From: Actinomycetota bacterium
GTDB taxonomy: Bacteria; Actinomycetota; Thermoleophilia; Gaiellales; Gaiellaceae
DNA: 64,000 bases
Direction: 5' to 3'
Assembly (NCBI GenBank): GCA_004366385.1
Contig: SIRU01000064.1
Location: 79,557-143,556 of the forward strand
A model generated the notes under the pieces. The model was not told the origin of the DNA, did no database searches, and saw nothing but the letters and a program-made list of their open reading frames with translations. Shown here one piece after another: positions 17,501 through 25,405 of the stretch (position 1 is the stretch's first letter; every line of letters begins with the position of its first letter). The position numbers and the translations under genes are program-made.

Positions 17501-17804
17501 CGAGGACGAGCACGGGATCTCCGGGCCGGACGCCGCGCTCGCGCAGGAGCCACGACCAGCGCGCGCTCCGCTCGGAAACCTGGAGGAACGTGCGCGGCTC
17601 GATGATCCCGTCCTTGCCGATGAACGTGACCGCGCGGCGCTTCGGGTCGTCGGCGAGCGCCTCCGCGACGTCGCGCGAGAAGTTGAAGCTGTCCGGGACG
17701 TTCCAGCGCGCGTCCGCCAGCGCTGGGTAGAGCGCGAGCTCCAGGGGCGAGAGGGCGACCTCGTCTCCTCGTCCCCGGCGGCGGCCGATGCGGAGCTTCC
17801 TCAA
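14517..17804 (-). CDS. AMP-dependent acyl-CoA synthetase-like protein with long Pro/Glu-rich tail
   Basis: Residues about 30-545 form an adenylate-forming domain: core motif STAGTSGTPKP (195-210), YGQVETG, WYATGD, GRSADMITSRGESFGPHETE, and the catalytic Lys in APGGKIRR near residue 530. It resembles acetyl/acyl-CoA synthetases. Residues about 560-1095 are a low-complexity tail rich in Pro, Glu and Ala with seven scattered PLPDY-like motifs. The tail ends with a basic patch (PKRRGRRRK) and an acidic end. The TTG start lies nine bases after GATAAT (17819-17814). Family members normally end after the C-terminal subdomain. Confidence 0.85.
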   Translation of the reverse strand: MRKLRIGRRRGRGDEVALSPLELALYPALADARWNVPDSFNFSRDVAEALADDPKRRAVTFIGKDGIIEPRTFLQVSERSARWSWLLRERGVRPGDPVLVLAGTNVDWLEVVLACLKVGAVVVPGSPHVTAETLDVRVERTGAELIVAEPSVEPEIARMVERPQVLYVDEGRGLLDTVAEHAPTHDTSARDLAFVLSTAGTSGTPKPVGHSHGSVFASRVAAEHWLDAGRGDAVWAPADPGSFVSILYALIGPWSRGAETLLHDGPFDALERLDLIYRLGVTVLCQSPAEYAALAELREVTRFQPPQLRRLVSTGDQLDPEVSRVFEEAWGLTIHDGYGQVETGIVVANSGEAGFRPGSLGYPLPGHQVAVVDDQGNELPPGVEGELAVRGRPPTLFAGYWESPEETKQAFRGDWYATGDIATVDDDGFFWFVGRSADMITSRGESFGPHETERALRAHDSVSAAAVVGVRDLERGGQFVRAFVVPAAGVTTSEQLEAELRHEVGQVLPDHAVPREIEFVDELPTAPGGKIRRLELRERLVVGRPLWDLPPTTDGDDEPDPWAGMLEPWPADGGTASSSAPPAVDEAGEPLPDYIVPPEPEPEPETVHPVAEVLAEPIAAPEPPPEPVLEPLPDYDLGGPAEPEAVVDVEHAAPRAETAPRAQPEPAEPEQPSRPQPAPEEPGGQALSRPPEWSVPLPNWGARPQDDPPEPMPAESAPEPAPEPAADPEPEHVAEFEPVAELRAEPLPAEPIQTEAQPVAPEPPPEPEADAAEEEATQPALEAVPDPEPESTATIDAPAAEALVETTPPVPEAAPEPESKPEPEQRGVVWTPLPSLEPVREPEPEAPFEAVWSPVPSIGPGEPEQAEIVPEPDAEPTNEAETEPTHAAEPILEPEAEVEADVEPELEADPVADLVIEPESAPRPPEIVADPLADEPVEHGPLPDYIVDPDRGEDPPSGPVVQPDPPAETWPSAGFPESTHAISEPPEPALENLGLPPLSEFPGISRDAPEAPRPQERGRAPEAKGRPAPQPKRRGRRRKAAEPGDEVEPTTWMDGLSSRLSAYSLTGEEMPEGKAEPDDSGAADEASETDEQRAE

Positions 17805-17879
17805 GGCTCACCCATTATCGACCCGATCGGGCTGAAGACTGAACGGATTTCCCCTCTTTGCGCGCAGAATCTCCAGAGG

Positions 17880-18836
17880 TTAGACGAGACCGTGGTCGGT
17901 TCCGAAGGCCGTGGCCGACCCCAGGGTCTCCGGCAGCCGGAAGCCGCCCGCCTCCTCGAGCGCAGCGATCCGCGCTCCGATGGAGGGGTGCGTGTTGAAC
18001 CAGGAGGTGAGCGCGAGCACGCCGCGGCGCTCGCTGTCGACGCGATCGGTCGGGCTCTCGACCCAGAGGTGCGCGGTCGAGGCCTCCGCGTACCGGATCG
18101 TGGTCGGGTCGAGCTCGAGGCGGCGGAGCGCGAGCGCCATCGCCTCCGGGTCGTTGAGGATCTCGGCTGCGCCCGCGTCGGCGAGGAACTCGCGGCGGCG
18201 CGAGAGGCTCATCCGCAGGAGCAGCGCCGCATACGGCGCGAGCACGAACCCGACGATCGCGGCGACGACGACGAGCAGGCCGCCCTTCCGCGACCGGCCG
18301 CCGTACGCGATCGCGCGGAAGCCGATGTCCGCGATCAGCGCGATCACGCCGGCGAAGACGGTCGCGACCGTCATCAGGTACGTGTCGCGGTTGCGGATGT
18401 GCGCCACCTCGTGCGCGATGACGGCCTCGAGCTCGCGCTGCGGCATCGTCGCGAGCAGCCCCGTGGTGACGCCCACGAAGCTGTTCTCGGGCCGGAGCCC
18501 GGCCGCGTACGCGTTCGGCGCGGAGTCCTGGACGACGCGGAGCTCGGGCGTCACCGGCAGCCCGGCCGCGATGGAGACGTTCTCGACCAGGCGGCGCAGC
18601 GGCTTCAACTGCTCCGGCGCGACGTCCTCGGCGTGCGTGAGGCGCGAGACGAGGCTGCGCGAGCGGAGGAGCGCGAAGATCCCGTAGGCCGCGGCCCCGA
18701 CGAGCGCCGCCGCGCCGAGCGAGAGGTCGAGCGCGAGCCCGATCAGCGCCGCGAGCGCGAGCAGCAGGAGCGCGAACCCGGCGACGACGATCGTGCTCCG
18801 CAGCCGGTTCGCGCGGATCTGCTCCTGGAGCGTCAC
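17880..18836 (-). CDS. htpX: HtpX-like M48 membrane metalloprotease
   Basis: This 318-residue protein has two N-terminal helices (about residues 14-58) and the zinc motif HEVAH in ELEAVIAHEVAHIRNRD near residue 135. Two more helices follow, then the third ligand region SRRREFLADAGAAEIL. It matches HtpX/M48B proteases, which degrade damaged membrane proteins. The GTG start overlaps the lemA TGA stop as GTGA, and LemA-HtpX pairing is common. No regulatory signal of its own was seen. Confidence 0.92.
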   Translation of the reverse strand: MTLQEQIRANRLRSTIVVAGFALLLLALAALIGLALDLSLGAAALVGAAAYGIFALLRSRSLVSRLTHAEDVAPEQLKPLRRLVENVSIAAGLPVTPELRVVQDSAPNAYAAGLRPENSFVGVTTGLLATMPQRELEAVIAHEVAHIRNRDTYLMTVATVFAGVIALIADIGFRAIAYGGRSRKGGLLVVVAAIVGFVLAPYAALLLRMSLSRRREFLADAGAAEILNDPEAMALALRRLELDPTTIRYAEASTAHLWVESPTDRVDSERRGVLALTSWFNTHPSIGARIAALEEAGGFRLPETLGSATAFGTDHGLV

Positions 18837-19399
18837 GCCGACGCGCGGCCCGGGAACGACACCTCCGGCACCGCGGTGTCGCCCTGGGCGGAGAAGAACT
18901 CGCGCTCGCGGAAGCCGAGCGGCTTCGCGATCAGGAGCCAAGGGATGCTCTGGACGGAAGTGTTGAAGCGCATCACCGTCGCGTTGTAGTAGCGGCGCGC
19001 GGCGCTGATCTTGTCCTCGGTGTCCGTCAGGTCGTTCTGGAGCTCGAGGAAGTTCTTCGACGCCTGGAGCTCGGGGTAGGCCTCGGCGACGGCGAAGAGC
19101 CGCCCGATCGCGGCGGTCAGGCCCTCGTTCGCGTCGGCGGCGCTGCCGGGCGTCGACGCGCGCTGGAGCGCCGCCCGCGCGCGCGTGACCTCCTCGAAGA
19201 CGCCGCGCTCGTGCGCCGCGTAGCCGCGCACGGCCTCGACCAGGTTCGGGATCAGGTCGGCCCGGCGCTGGAGCTGGACGTCGATGTTCGCCCAGCCGGT
19301 GTCGACCTCGTTCCGCAGCCGGACGAGCCGGTTGTAGCCGTACACCGCCAGCAGGAGGAGCAGGACGAGGGCGCCGACGAGGATCCAAAGCCAGGGCAT
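18833..19399 (-). CDS. lemA: LemA family membrane protein
   Basis: This 188-residue protein has an N-terminal helix (WLWILVGALVLLLLLAVYGYN), then the LemA signature (RLRNEVDTGWANIDVQLQRRADLIPNLVEAV) and the late motif RRYYNATVMRFNTSVQSIPW. The topology suggests a helical bundle outside the membrane. TAGACT (19416-19411), eleven bases before the ATG, is a likely -10 and begins with the TAG stop of the upstream gene. It leads a two-gene unit with htpX. Confidence 0.92.
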   Translation of the reverse strand: MPWLWILVGALVLLLLLAVYGYNRLVRLRNEVDTGWANIDVQLQRRADLIPNLVEAVRGYAAHERGVFEEVTRARAALQRASTPGSAADANEGLTAAIGRLFAVAEAYPELQASKNFLELQNDLTDTEDKISAARRYYNATVMRFNTSVQSIPWLLIAKPLGFREREFFSAQGDTAVPEVSFPGRASA

Positions 19400-19413
19400 C
19401 GCTGCGCGCGAGT

Positions 19414-20040
19414 CTAAGCGCCGAGCGCGGACGCGAGGGCCGCGTGGCCGTCCGCGAGCACCGGCTCGCCGTGCGAGACGAGCACCCGCTCGACCGGGAG
19501 CTCGAGCAGCGGCCGCAGCGACTCGCGGAGGTCGTCCACCGTCTTCCCCTGCGGCAGCCAGTCCTGCGGGCAGAGGCGGAGGCCGGCCTCGTCCGCGATC
19601 AGCACGTCGCCGGGGACGAGCGTGCGGTGCTCCGGGAGCCAGTAGACGACCTCGGCCGCGCGGGCGGTGCGGAGGGCCTGGATCCCGCCCGGCAGCTCGT
19701 CGTCCGGGCGATACGGGTCGGTGACGACGCCGGCGCGGCGCTCGACCGCCGCCTTCCCGGAGCGCGGCGCCCAGACCCGCGCGCCGTAGCGCTCGACGAC
19801 GGCTGCGGTCGAGCGCACGTGCCAGAAGACGGTGACGACGACGTGCACGTCGCCGCCGGCGCGCTCCACGTCTCGGTCGAGCGCATCCCAGTAGCGTTCG
19901 GCTTCGTCCTCGGGGACGAGCGGGTCGACGAGGACGACGCCGGCGGGCGTCTCGCAGTACACGCTCCCGACCTCCTCCTTCCACTCCTCGTGGAACGCCG
20001 TCCAGCGCCAGAGCCCGTCCGCGATGCGCGTCACCTCCAT
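19414..20040 (-). CDS. MBL-fold-like protein lacking canonical zinc motif
   Basis: The 208-residue protein has the overall order of a metallo-beta-lactamase fold: ADGLWRWTAFHEE, VLVDPLVPEDEAERYWDAL, then VLIADEAGLRLCPQDWLPQGK, ending in VSHGEP. The expected HxHxDH is replaced by FWHVRST, so zinc hydrolase activity is doubtful. ATG 20040 (MEVTRIADGLW) is chosen by homology to such N-termini; ATG 20049 is an alternative. It follows mec on the same strand but need not belong to the cysteine pathway. Confidence 0.65.
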   Translation of the reverse strand: MEVTRIADGLWRWTAFHEEWKEEVGSVYCETPAGVVLVDPLVPEDEAERYWDALDRDVERAGGDVHVVVTVFWHVRSTAAVVERYGARVWAPRSGKAAVERRAGVVTDPYRPDDELPGGIQALRTARAAEVVYWLPEHRTLVPGDVLIADEAGLRLCPQDWLPQGKTVDDLRESLRPLLELPVERVLVSHGEPVLADGHAALASALGA

Positions 20041-20079
20041 GCGCGGCATTCTCGTGGAATCGCCGCGCCTCACTCTCGG

Positions 20080-20457
20080 TCAGGCGCTCGTCAGGTCGAG
20101 CGGCTCGACCGCGCCGTCGGCGATCCGCCAGCCCGCGAGCTCGCCGGTGCGCTCGGTGAGGATCAGGTACGGCCGCCCGGCCCAGAGCCCGACGTTCTCG
20201 ACGTCCGTCCGCGACGGCCGCGGCGGCGAGGAGACGTGCGAGTGGAAGACGGCGAGCTCGAAGCCGTCGTCTTCGAGGAACCAGATCTCGGGGTCGACGT
20301 CGAGCTCGAAGCGGTACGGGGAGGCGGCCGCGTTGCGCCCGGGGACGTAGCGCTCGGCGACGCCGTCCCTGAACGCGACGAGCCCGCACGCCTCGTTCGG
20401 GAGCTCCGCGCGCGCGTGCTCCGCGAGCGCCGCGCGGATCTCGTCCGGGACTACCAC
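20080..20457 (-). CDS. mec: JAMM-family CysO-cysteine peptidase (Mec)
   Basis: This 125-residue metalloprotease has the JAMM motif HSHVSSPPRPSRTD (HxH-x7-S-x2-D) and an upstream Glu in ELPNEACGLV. In mycobacteria the equivalent enzyme releases cysteine from CysO-cysteine. GTG 20457 overlaps the end of cysM by seven bases. It is the last gene of moeZ-cysO-cysM-mec. Because CysO here ends in GGL, Mec may also have to trim the CysO precursor; that is inference. Confidence 0.88.
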   Translation of the reverse strand: MVVPDEIRAALAEHARAELPNEACGLVAFRDGVAERYVPGRNAAASPYRFELDVDPEIWFLEDDGFELAVFHSHVSSPPRPSRTDVENVGLWAGRPYLILTERTGELAGWRIADGAVEPLDLTSA

Positions 20458-21392
20458 CAGACCGAGCGCTCCATCGCCGACTCGACGTCGTCCGCGTCCC
20501 AGAACCCGGCGGAGAGGTACTTCCACCCGCCGTCGGCGAGGATGCAGGCGACGACGCCCTCGTCGAGCTCGCCCGCGAGCCGGAGAGCCGCGTGGACGAC
20601 CGCGCCGGAGGAGACGCCGCCGAAGATCCCTTCGCGCTCGAGCAGCAGCCGCAGCCCCGAGACCGACTCCTCGTTCGACACGAGCAGCTTCCGGTCGAGC
20701 TTCGAGACGTCGAGGATCGGCGGCACGTAGCCGTCGTCCAGCGAGCGCAGGCCCATCACCTCGTCGCCGGGCAGCGGCTCTGCTGCGGCGACCGTGATCT
20801 CGGGGAACGAGTCGCGGAGGCGCGCGCCCGCGCCCATCAGCGTCCCGCCCGTGCCCAGGCCTGCGACGAGGACGTCGACCCGGTCGAGCGCGGAAGCGAT
20901 CTCCGCGCCCGTGCCCTCGTAGTGCGCCCGCGGGTTCGCCTCGTTCGCGTACTGGAACGGCATGAAGTACGAGGGGTCGCGCTCCGCGAGCTCGAGCGCG
21001 AGGCGGACGGCGCCGTTCGAGCCCTCCTCGGCCGGGGACTCGACGAGCTCGGCGCCGTACAGCCGCAGCAGGCGGCGGCGCTCGTCGGTCACGCTCGCCG
21101 GCAGGACGCACGTGAGCGGGTAGCCGCGGAGCTTCGCGACGAGCGCGAGCGAGATACCCGTGTTGCCGCTCGTCGGCTCCAGCAGGCGGCGGCCCGGCTC
21201 GAGCTCGCCGGAGGCCTCGGCCACGTCGACCATCGCCTTCGCCACGCGATCCTTGATCGAGCCGGTCGGGTTCTGGCCCTCGAGCTTCGCGAACAGGCGG
21301 ACGCGAGGGCTCGGCGAGAGCCGCGGGAGCTCGACCAGCGGCGTCGAGCCGACGAGGTCGAGGAGCGTCGGTGCGAGCGTGTTAGAGGCCAC
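20451..21392 (-). CDS. cysM: Cysteine synthase, CysM type
   Basis: The 313-residue PLP enzyme has the Schiff-base Lys47 in NPTGSIKDRVA, the substrate loop PTSGNTGISLAL and the phosphate-binding loop GLGTGGTLMG. In the actinobacterial pathway CysM joins the CysO thiocarboxylate to O-phosphoserine, making CysO-cysteine. GTG 21392 starts inside the end of cysO, so the two are coupled. The flanking cysO and mec favour CysM over CysK. Confidence 0.92.
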   Translation of the reverse strand: MASNTLAPTLLDLVGSTPLVELPRLSPSPRVRLFAKLEGQNPTGSIKDRVAKAMVDVAEASGELEPGRRLLEPTSGNTGISLALVAKLRGYPLTCVLPASVTDERRRLLRLYGAELVESPAEEGSNGAVRLALELAERDPSYFMPFQYANEANPRAHYEGTGAEIASALDRVDVLVAGLGTGGTLMGAGARLRDSFPEITVAAAEPLPGDEVMGLRSLDDGYVPPILDVSKLDRKLLVSNEESVSGLRLLLEREGIFGGVSSGAVVHAALRLAGELDEGVVACILADGGWKYLSAGFWDADDVESAMERSVWW

Positions 21393-21654
21393 CTGCCATC
21401 GCGGGCAGGAGAATGATCGTCGCGCCGTCACGGACGGGCGTGTCGGCGCCGTCGAGCATGCGGACGTCCTCGCCGTCCAGGAAGACGTTCACGAACGGCG
21501 CGGGCTCGCCGTCCTCGAGCAGCTGCCGCTCGAGGGCCGGGTAGCGCTCGACGAGGTCGTCGATGACCTCTGCGACCGTGTCGCCGCGCGCGTCGAGGTG
21601 CCGGAGGCCGCCGACCTCGGCGCGGAGCGTAGGCGGGATGCGGACGGCTGCCAT
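21382..21654 (-). CDS. cysO: CysO ubiquitin-like sulfur carrier with C-terminal GGL
   Basis: This 90-residue MoaD/ThiS-like protein starts MAAVRIPPTLRAEVGG and has VIDDLVERYPALERQL and PFVNVFLDGEDVR. Sulfur carriers end in Gly-Gly so that the terminal glycine can be adenylated and thiolated. Here the end is PAMAGGL followed by TAA, with one extra leucine. AGGAGAG, overlapping the moeZ stop, supports ATG 21654. The extra residue implies processing by the JAMM protease encoded two genes downstream, or a sulfur carrier that is inactive as translated. Confidence 0.88.
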   Translation of the reverse strand: MAAVRIPPTLRAEVGGLRHLDARGDTVAEVIDDLVERYPALERQLLEDGEPAPFVNVFLDGEDVRMLDGADTPVRDGATIILLPAMAGGL

Positions 21655-21662
21655 CTCTCTCC

Positions 21663-22844
21663 TCAGAGCTGGAGGGGCGCGTTGCAGAACTCGACGTAGT
21701 CGACGTAGTCCGTGATGGATGGGCTGTCGCCGCACACCGGGCAGTCCGGGTCGCGGCGCACGGTCACCTCGTCGAGCGTCGTGCCGAGCGCGTCGAAGAG
21801 CAGGAGCCGCCCCGCGAGCGTGTCGCCGCGCTCGAGGATCAGCTTCAGCGCCTCGTTCGCCTGGATCGAGCCGATGATCCCGGGGAGGACGCCGAGGACG
21901 CCGCCCTCCGCGCAGCTCGGCGCGAGCTCGGGCGGCGGCGGCTGCGGGAAGAGGCAGCGGTAGCAGGGGCCCTGATGCGGGGCGAAGACCGTGACCTGGC
22001 CCTCGAAGCGGAAGATCGAGCCGTGCACGACCGGGATCCCGTGCCAGATCGAGGCGTCGTTCACGAGGTAGCGCGTAGGGAAGTTGTCGGCGCCGTCCAC
22101 GATCACGTCCCAGCCGCCGGCGAGGATCCGCTCGACGTTGTCCGAGGTCAATCGCTCCTGAAACGGAACGATCCGAACGTCCGGGTTCAGCGCCTCGAGC
22201 GTCCGCTTTGCCGAGAGCACCTTCGGCTCGCCGAGGCGCTCGGTCGAGTGGACGACCTGGCGCTGGAGGTTCGACTCGTCCACGACGTCCGCGTCCACGA
22301 TCCCGAGCGTTCCGACGCCCGCGGCGGCGAGGTAGAGGGAGGCGGGGGAGCCGAGCCCGCCCGCGCCGACGAGGAGCACGCGCGCGTCGAGGATGCGCTG
22401 CTGGCCGTCCTCACCGACCTCGGGGATGAGCAGGTGGCGGCTGTAGCGCGAGCGCTGGTCGGCGGAGAGCACACGCGGGATCGTGATCTCGAAGCCGTTC
22501 CGCTTCCAGTCGCTGAAGCCGCTCGCGAGGTTGAGGACGTTCTCGTAGCCCAGCTCGCCGAGCGCCTTCGCGGCGAACGCCGAGCGGTTGCCGGCCGAGC
22601 AGTAGACGACGAGCGGGCGCGTCTTGTCGGGCACGAGGCCCTCGATCCGCTGCTCGAGCCGGCCGCGGCCGGTGTAGACCGCACCGGGGATGTGGCCCTC
22701 CTCCCACTCGTCCGGCTCGCGGACGTCGACGAAGAGGGGGCGCTCCGCGGGCTCGGACGACGTGAGGCGCTCGTGCGCCTCGATCGTGGAGATCTCCTGA
22801 ATCTCCGCCTTCACCCGTGCGAGCAGCTCGCGGTACCCGGCCAT
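21663..22844 (-). CDS. moeZ: MoeZ-like adenylyltransferase/sulfurtransferase with N-terminal rhodanese
   Basis: This 393-residue two-domain protein activates and sulfurates CysO. Residues about 15-118 are a rhodanese domain with active Cys82 in VVYCSAGNRS. Residues about 130-375 are a ThiF/MoeB domain with the ATP loop VGAGGLGSPASLYLA, NLQRQVVHS, and zinc CxxC pairs (CYRC and CPVC). Mycobacterial MoeZ carries the rhodanese at the C-terminus; here the order is reversed. TACAGT (22860-22855), ten bases before the ATG, is a likely -10 for the operon. Confidence 0.9.
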   Translation of the reverse strand: MAGYRELLARVKAEIQEISTIEAHERLTSSEPAERPLFVDVREPDEWEEGHIPGAVYTGRGRLEQRIEGLVPDKTRPLVVYCSAGNRSAFAAKALGELGYENVLNLASGFSDWKRNGFEITIPRVLSADQRSRYSRHLLIPEVGEDGQQRILDARVLLVGAGGLGSPASLYLAAAGVGTLGIVDADVVDESNLQRQVVHSTERLGEPKVLSAKRTLEALNPDVRIVPFQERLTSDNVERILAGGWDVIVDGADNFPTRYLVNDASIWHGIPVVHGSIFRFEGQVTVFAPHQGPCYRCLFPQPPPPELAPSCAEGGVLGVLPGIIGSIQANEALKLILERGDTLAGRLLLFDALGTTLDEVTVRRDPDCPVCGDSPSITDYVDYVEFCNAPLQL

Positions 22845-22887
22845 TACTTTCCGAACTGTAGCGGCTGGCCTCGCGCCGGTAGAAGAC

Positions 22888-23043
22888 CGGTGTCAGACAC
22901 CGTCGGGACGCGTCCATTCGAGCCACGGGTGGTTCCGGACACGTCGTTCGCCCGCCAACGGCTCAACCGAGCCATGTGCCTGTGGGGCGATTGGCACGAA
23001 GTTGTCACTGAGGCCCCTTGACAACCCCGGTGTCTGACACCGG
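22888..23043. repeat. REPIN-like element A (paired GGTGTC palindromes)
   Basis: The left end CGGTGTC-A-GACACCG (22888-22902) and the right end CCGGTGTC-T-GACACCGG (23027-23043) are each palindromic and mutually inverted, 156 bases apart. Internal sequence includes a GTGGGGCGATTG segment and CCTTGACA before the right end. Both are shared with element B at 28819-28988, so this is a dispersed repeat of the REP-doublet type. Confidence 0.75.
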
Positions 23044-23085
23044 TCTTTATGTTCGGGGTGCGCTGCGGCTGGCTATCGTCGCGGC

Positions 23086-24057
23086 GTGTCCGCCCGACGC
23101 CGGGTTCTGCTCTTCGTCGGCCTCGCTGCCGCCGCCGCGGTCGCGGTGGTCGGCGTCGCGGTCGTCTCCGCCGACGGTGACACGGCCACGACGACCGCCG
23201 GCTTGCCCGAGCCGCGGCCAGGCCGCCCGCCGCTCTCCTTCGCCCTCGGCTTCCGCGACGACGCCGAGGCGCGCGATCTCGAGCGCGGCGCGACGCTCCT
23301 CAACCGCGGCCGCACCGACGAGGCGGCCGCGCTCTTCGCGAAGCACGACTCGCTCGAGGCGAAGGTGGGCGCGGCGTTCGCATCCTGGCCCGACGGGACG
23401 TACGACCGCATGGAGCAGCTCGCGAAGCTCTACCCCGGCTCGGCCGCGGTTCAGCTGCACCTCGGGCTCGCGCGACTCTGGGCGCAGCGCGGCGACCCGG
23501 CTGCGGCCTGGCGCGCAGCGGCCGAGGCCGAGTCGGACACCCCGTACGCGATCCTCGCCGGCAACCTCCTCTTTCCGAAGCTCCCGCGCGGCCTCCCCGC
23601 GTTCGTGCCGTCGTTCTCGGCGCCCGCCGAGGTGACGCGGCTCGCGCCCGTTCGCCAGCTCGCCGCGCTCGAGCGACGCGCGCGGGGCGGAGGCACGCGT
23701 CAGCTCCTGCTCTACGGCGTCGGCCTCCAGCGCGTCGGCCGCCCGGTCTCTGCGGCCGCAGCCTTCGACCGCGCGGCCCGCGGCGCGCCCGGGGACGTCG
23801 AGGCGCAAGTCGCCGTCGCCGTCGGCCGCTTTCAGAAGGAAGCGCCCGAGAGCGCCTTCGGCAGCCTCGGCCCGCTGACCCGCCGCTTCCCCGGTGAGCC
23901 ATCCGTTCGCTTCCACCTCGGCGTGCTGCTGCTCTGGACGGGTCGGGTCGACGCGGCCCAACGGCAGTTCCGCCTCGCCTCGCGCCAGCGGCCGGGATCG
24001 CCGCTCGCGCGCGAGGCCGCCCGCTACCTGGAGACGATCCGGAAGGCGAGGTCCTAG
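23086..24057 (+). CDS. Membrane-anchored TPR-like protein
   Basis: The 323-residue protein begins with a basic stretch and one hydrophobic helix ([22 protein letters not shown]), consistent with an anchored or exported protein. The rest is helical with TPR-like units: [66 protein letters not shown] and [20 protein letters not shown]. No enzymatic motif is visible. GTG 23086 is six bases after TATCGT (23074-23079). It sits just downstream of repeat element A and upstream of the sigma factor gene. Confidence 0.7.
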   Translation: MSARRRVLLFVGLAAAAAVAVVGVAVVSADGDTATTTAGLPEPRPGRPPLSFALGFRDDAEARDLERGATLLNRGRTDEAAALFAKHDSLEAKVGAAFASWPDGTYDRMEQLAKLYPGSAAVQLHLGLARLWAQRGDPAAAWRAAAEAESDTPYAILAGNLLFPKLPRGLPAFVPSFSAPAEVTRLAPVRQLAALERRARGGGTRQLLLYGVGLQRVGRPVSAAAAFDRAARGAPGDVEAQVAVAVGRFQKEAPESAFGSLGPLTRRFPGEPSVRFHLGVLLLWTGRVDAAQRQFRLASRQRPGSPLAREAARYLETIRKARS

Positions 24058-24078
24058 TCGGACCTTTGGGGGGTTGCT

Positions 24079-24107
24079 TTGACGCCGGCCGCCCGCGCGA
24101 TTACCGT
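24079..24107 (+). promoter_or_regulatory. Sigma-A-type promoter of the sigma factor gene
   Basis: TTGACG (24079-24084) and TACCGT (24102-24107) are separated by exactly 17 bases, a near-consensus promoter. The transcript would start near 24114, after the GTG at 24108, so that GTG cannot be used from this promoter. Confidence 0.65.
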
Positions 24108-24137
24108 GTGATCCGCCGACGAGCTAAGGGGGGCGGT

Positions 24138-25244
24138 CTGGCAGCAGCAAAATCCGAGAGCAGGGCAGCTCGCGCGCCGGTCGACGACGTCCTGGCGACC
24201 GACGAAGCACAACGACTGCTCGAGAGCGGCCTGCGCGACGGTCGTCTCGACGCCGACGAGGTCGCGCTCGCGCTCGACGAGCTCGAGCTCGAGCCGAGTC
24301 AGCTCGACGAGTTCTACGCCGCGCTGGACGACGCCCAGATCTCGGTCGTGCACGCGGGCGAGGAAGAGTCCGCCCCGGAGCAGCGGCCGGAGCCCGAGGT
24401 CGTGCCGGCGGCGACCGAGATCACGACGGACGCGCTCCAGCTCTTCCTCAAGGACATCGGGAAGGTGCCGCTGCTCACGGCGGCGCAGGAGGTCGAGCTC
24501 GCGAAGCGGATCGAGCGCGGGGACCACGGCGCGAAGCAGGCGATGGTGGAGGCGAACCTCCGTCTGGTCGTCTCGATCGCGAAGCGCTACCGAAACCAGG
24601 GGCTTCCCTTCCTCGACCTGATCCAGGAGGGGACGATCGGGCTCGTGCGCGCCGCCGAGAAGTTCGACTACCGCAAGGGCTTCAAGTTCTCGACGTACGC
24701 CACCTGGTGGATCCGGCAGGCGGTCGCACGCGCGATCGCGGACAAGGGCCGGACGATCCGCATGCCCGTCCACGTCGTCGAGAAGCTGAACAGGATCCTC
24801 CGCGCGGAGCGCAAGCTGCGGGCGGAGAAGGGGCGGGAGCCGTCGATCGAGGAGATTGCGCGCGACGTCGACATGTCCATCGACGAGGTCGAGCACATTC
24901 GGCGGAGCGCGCAGACTCCCGTGTCCCTCGAGAAGCCGGTGGGCGACGACGACGAGTCCGAGTTCGGCCACTTCCTCGCGGACGACTCGACGCCGCTCCC
25001 CGACGAGCTCGCCGAGACGACGCTCCAGCGCGAAGCGCTCCGGAACATCCTCGGCTCGCTCTCCGAGCGCGAGCGGAAGGTGCTCGAGCTCCGGTACGGG
25101 CTGGACGGCAACCAGCCGCGCACGCTCGACGAGGTCGGCCGCGCGTTCAACGTGACGCGCGAGCGCATCCGCCAGATCGAGCACCAGGGCCTGAAGAAGC
25201 TGCGCGCCCTCGCGGACGCGGCGCGCGTGCGCGACGTCGCCTGA
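24138..25244 (+). CDS. sigA: Principal RNA polymerase sigma factor (SigA/RpoD type)
   Basis: The 368-residue protein has a region 1.1-like N-terminus, region 1.2 ([29 protein letters not shown]), region 2 ([26 protein letters not shown], then [17 protein letters not shown]), region 3 and region 4.2 ([17 protein letters not shown]). It is a housekeeping-type sigma-70. The start is unclear: AAGGGGGG (24126-24133) precedes a CTG at 24138, and no ATG/GTG/TTG lies in frame between the predicted transcript start and the conserved N-terminus. GTG 24108 is the alternative. Confidence 0.93.
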   Translation: MAAAKSESRAARAPVDDVLATDEAQRLLESGLRDGRLDADEVALALDELELEPSQLDEFYAALDDAQISVVHAGEEESAPEQRPEPEVVPAATEITTDALQLFLKDIGKVPLLTAAQEVELAKRIERGDHGAKQAMVEANLRLVVSIAKRYRNQGLPFLDLIQEGTIGLVRAAEKFDYRKGFKFSTYATWWIRQAVARAIADKGRTIRMPVHVVEKLNRILRAERKLRAEKGREPSIEEIARDVDMSIDEVEHIRRSAQTPVSLEKPVGDDDESEFGHFLADDSTPLPDELAETTLQREALRNILGSLSERERKVLELRYGLDGNQPRTLDEVGRAFNVTRERIRQIEHQGLKKLRALADAARVRDVA

Positions 25245-25405
25245 CGCCCGCGCGCTCTGTCGGCCGGAGGCGCCTCGACTGCTCACGGCCGATCTCGGAG
25301 TCGCGCTGCTCGCGGCCGACCGCCTCGGCGATGTGAACCGGCACCCAGTGCTCCGGGCCTGGTGGACGCGCTAGGTTGCGTCGGTACCGACCGAAAGGAG
25401 TCGTT

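Noticed and set aside
15750..18989. A 1079-residue open frame on the plus strand opposite the AMP-ligase and htpX genes
   Set aside because: It is a shadow frame produced by high GC; its translation is low-complexity Arg/Glu/Gly, while the minus strand encodes recognisable domains.
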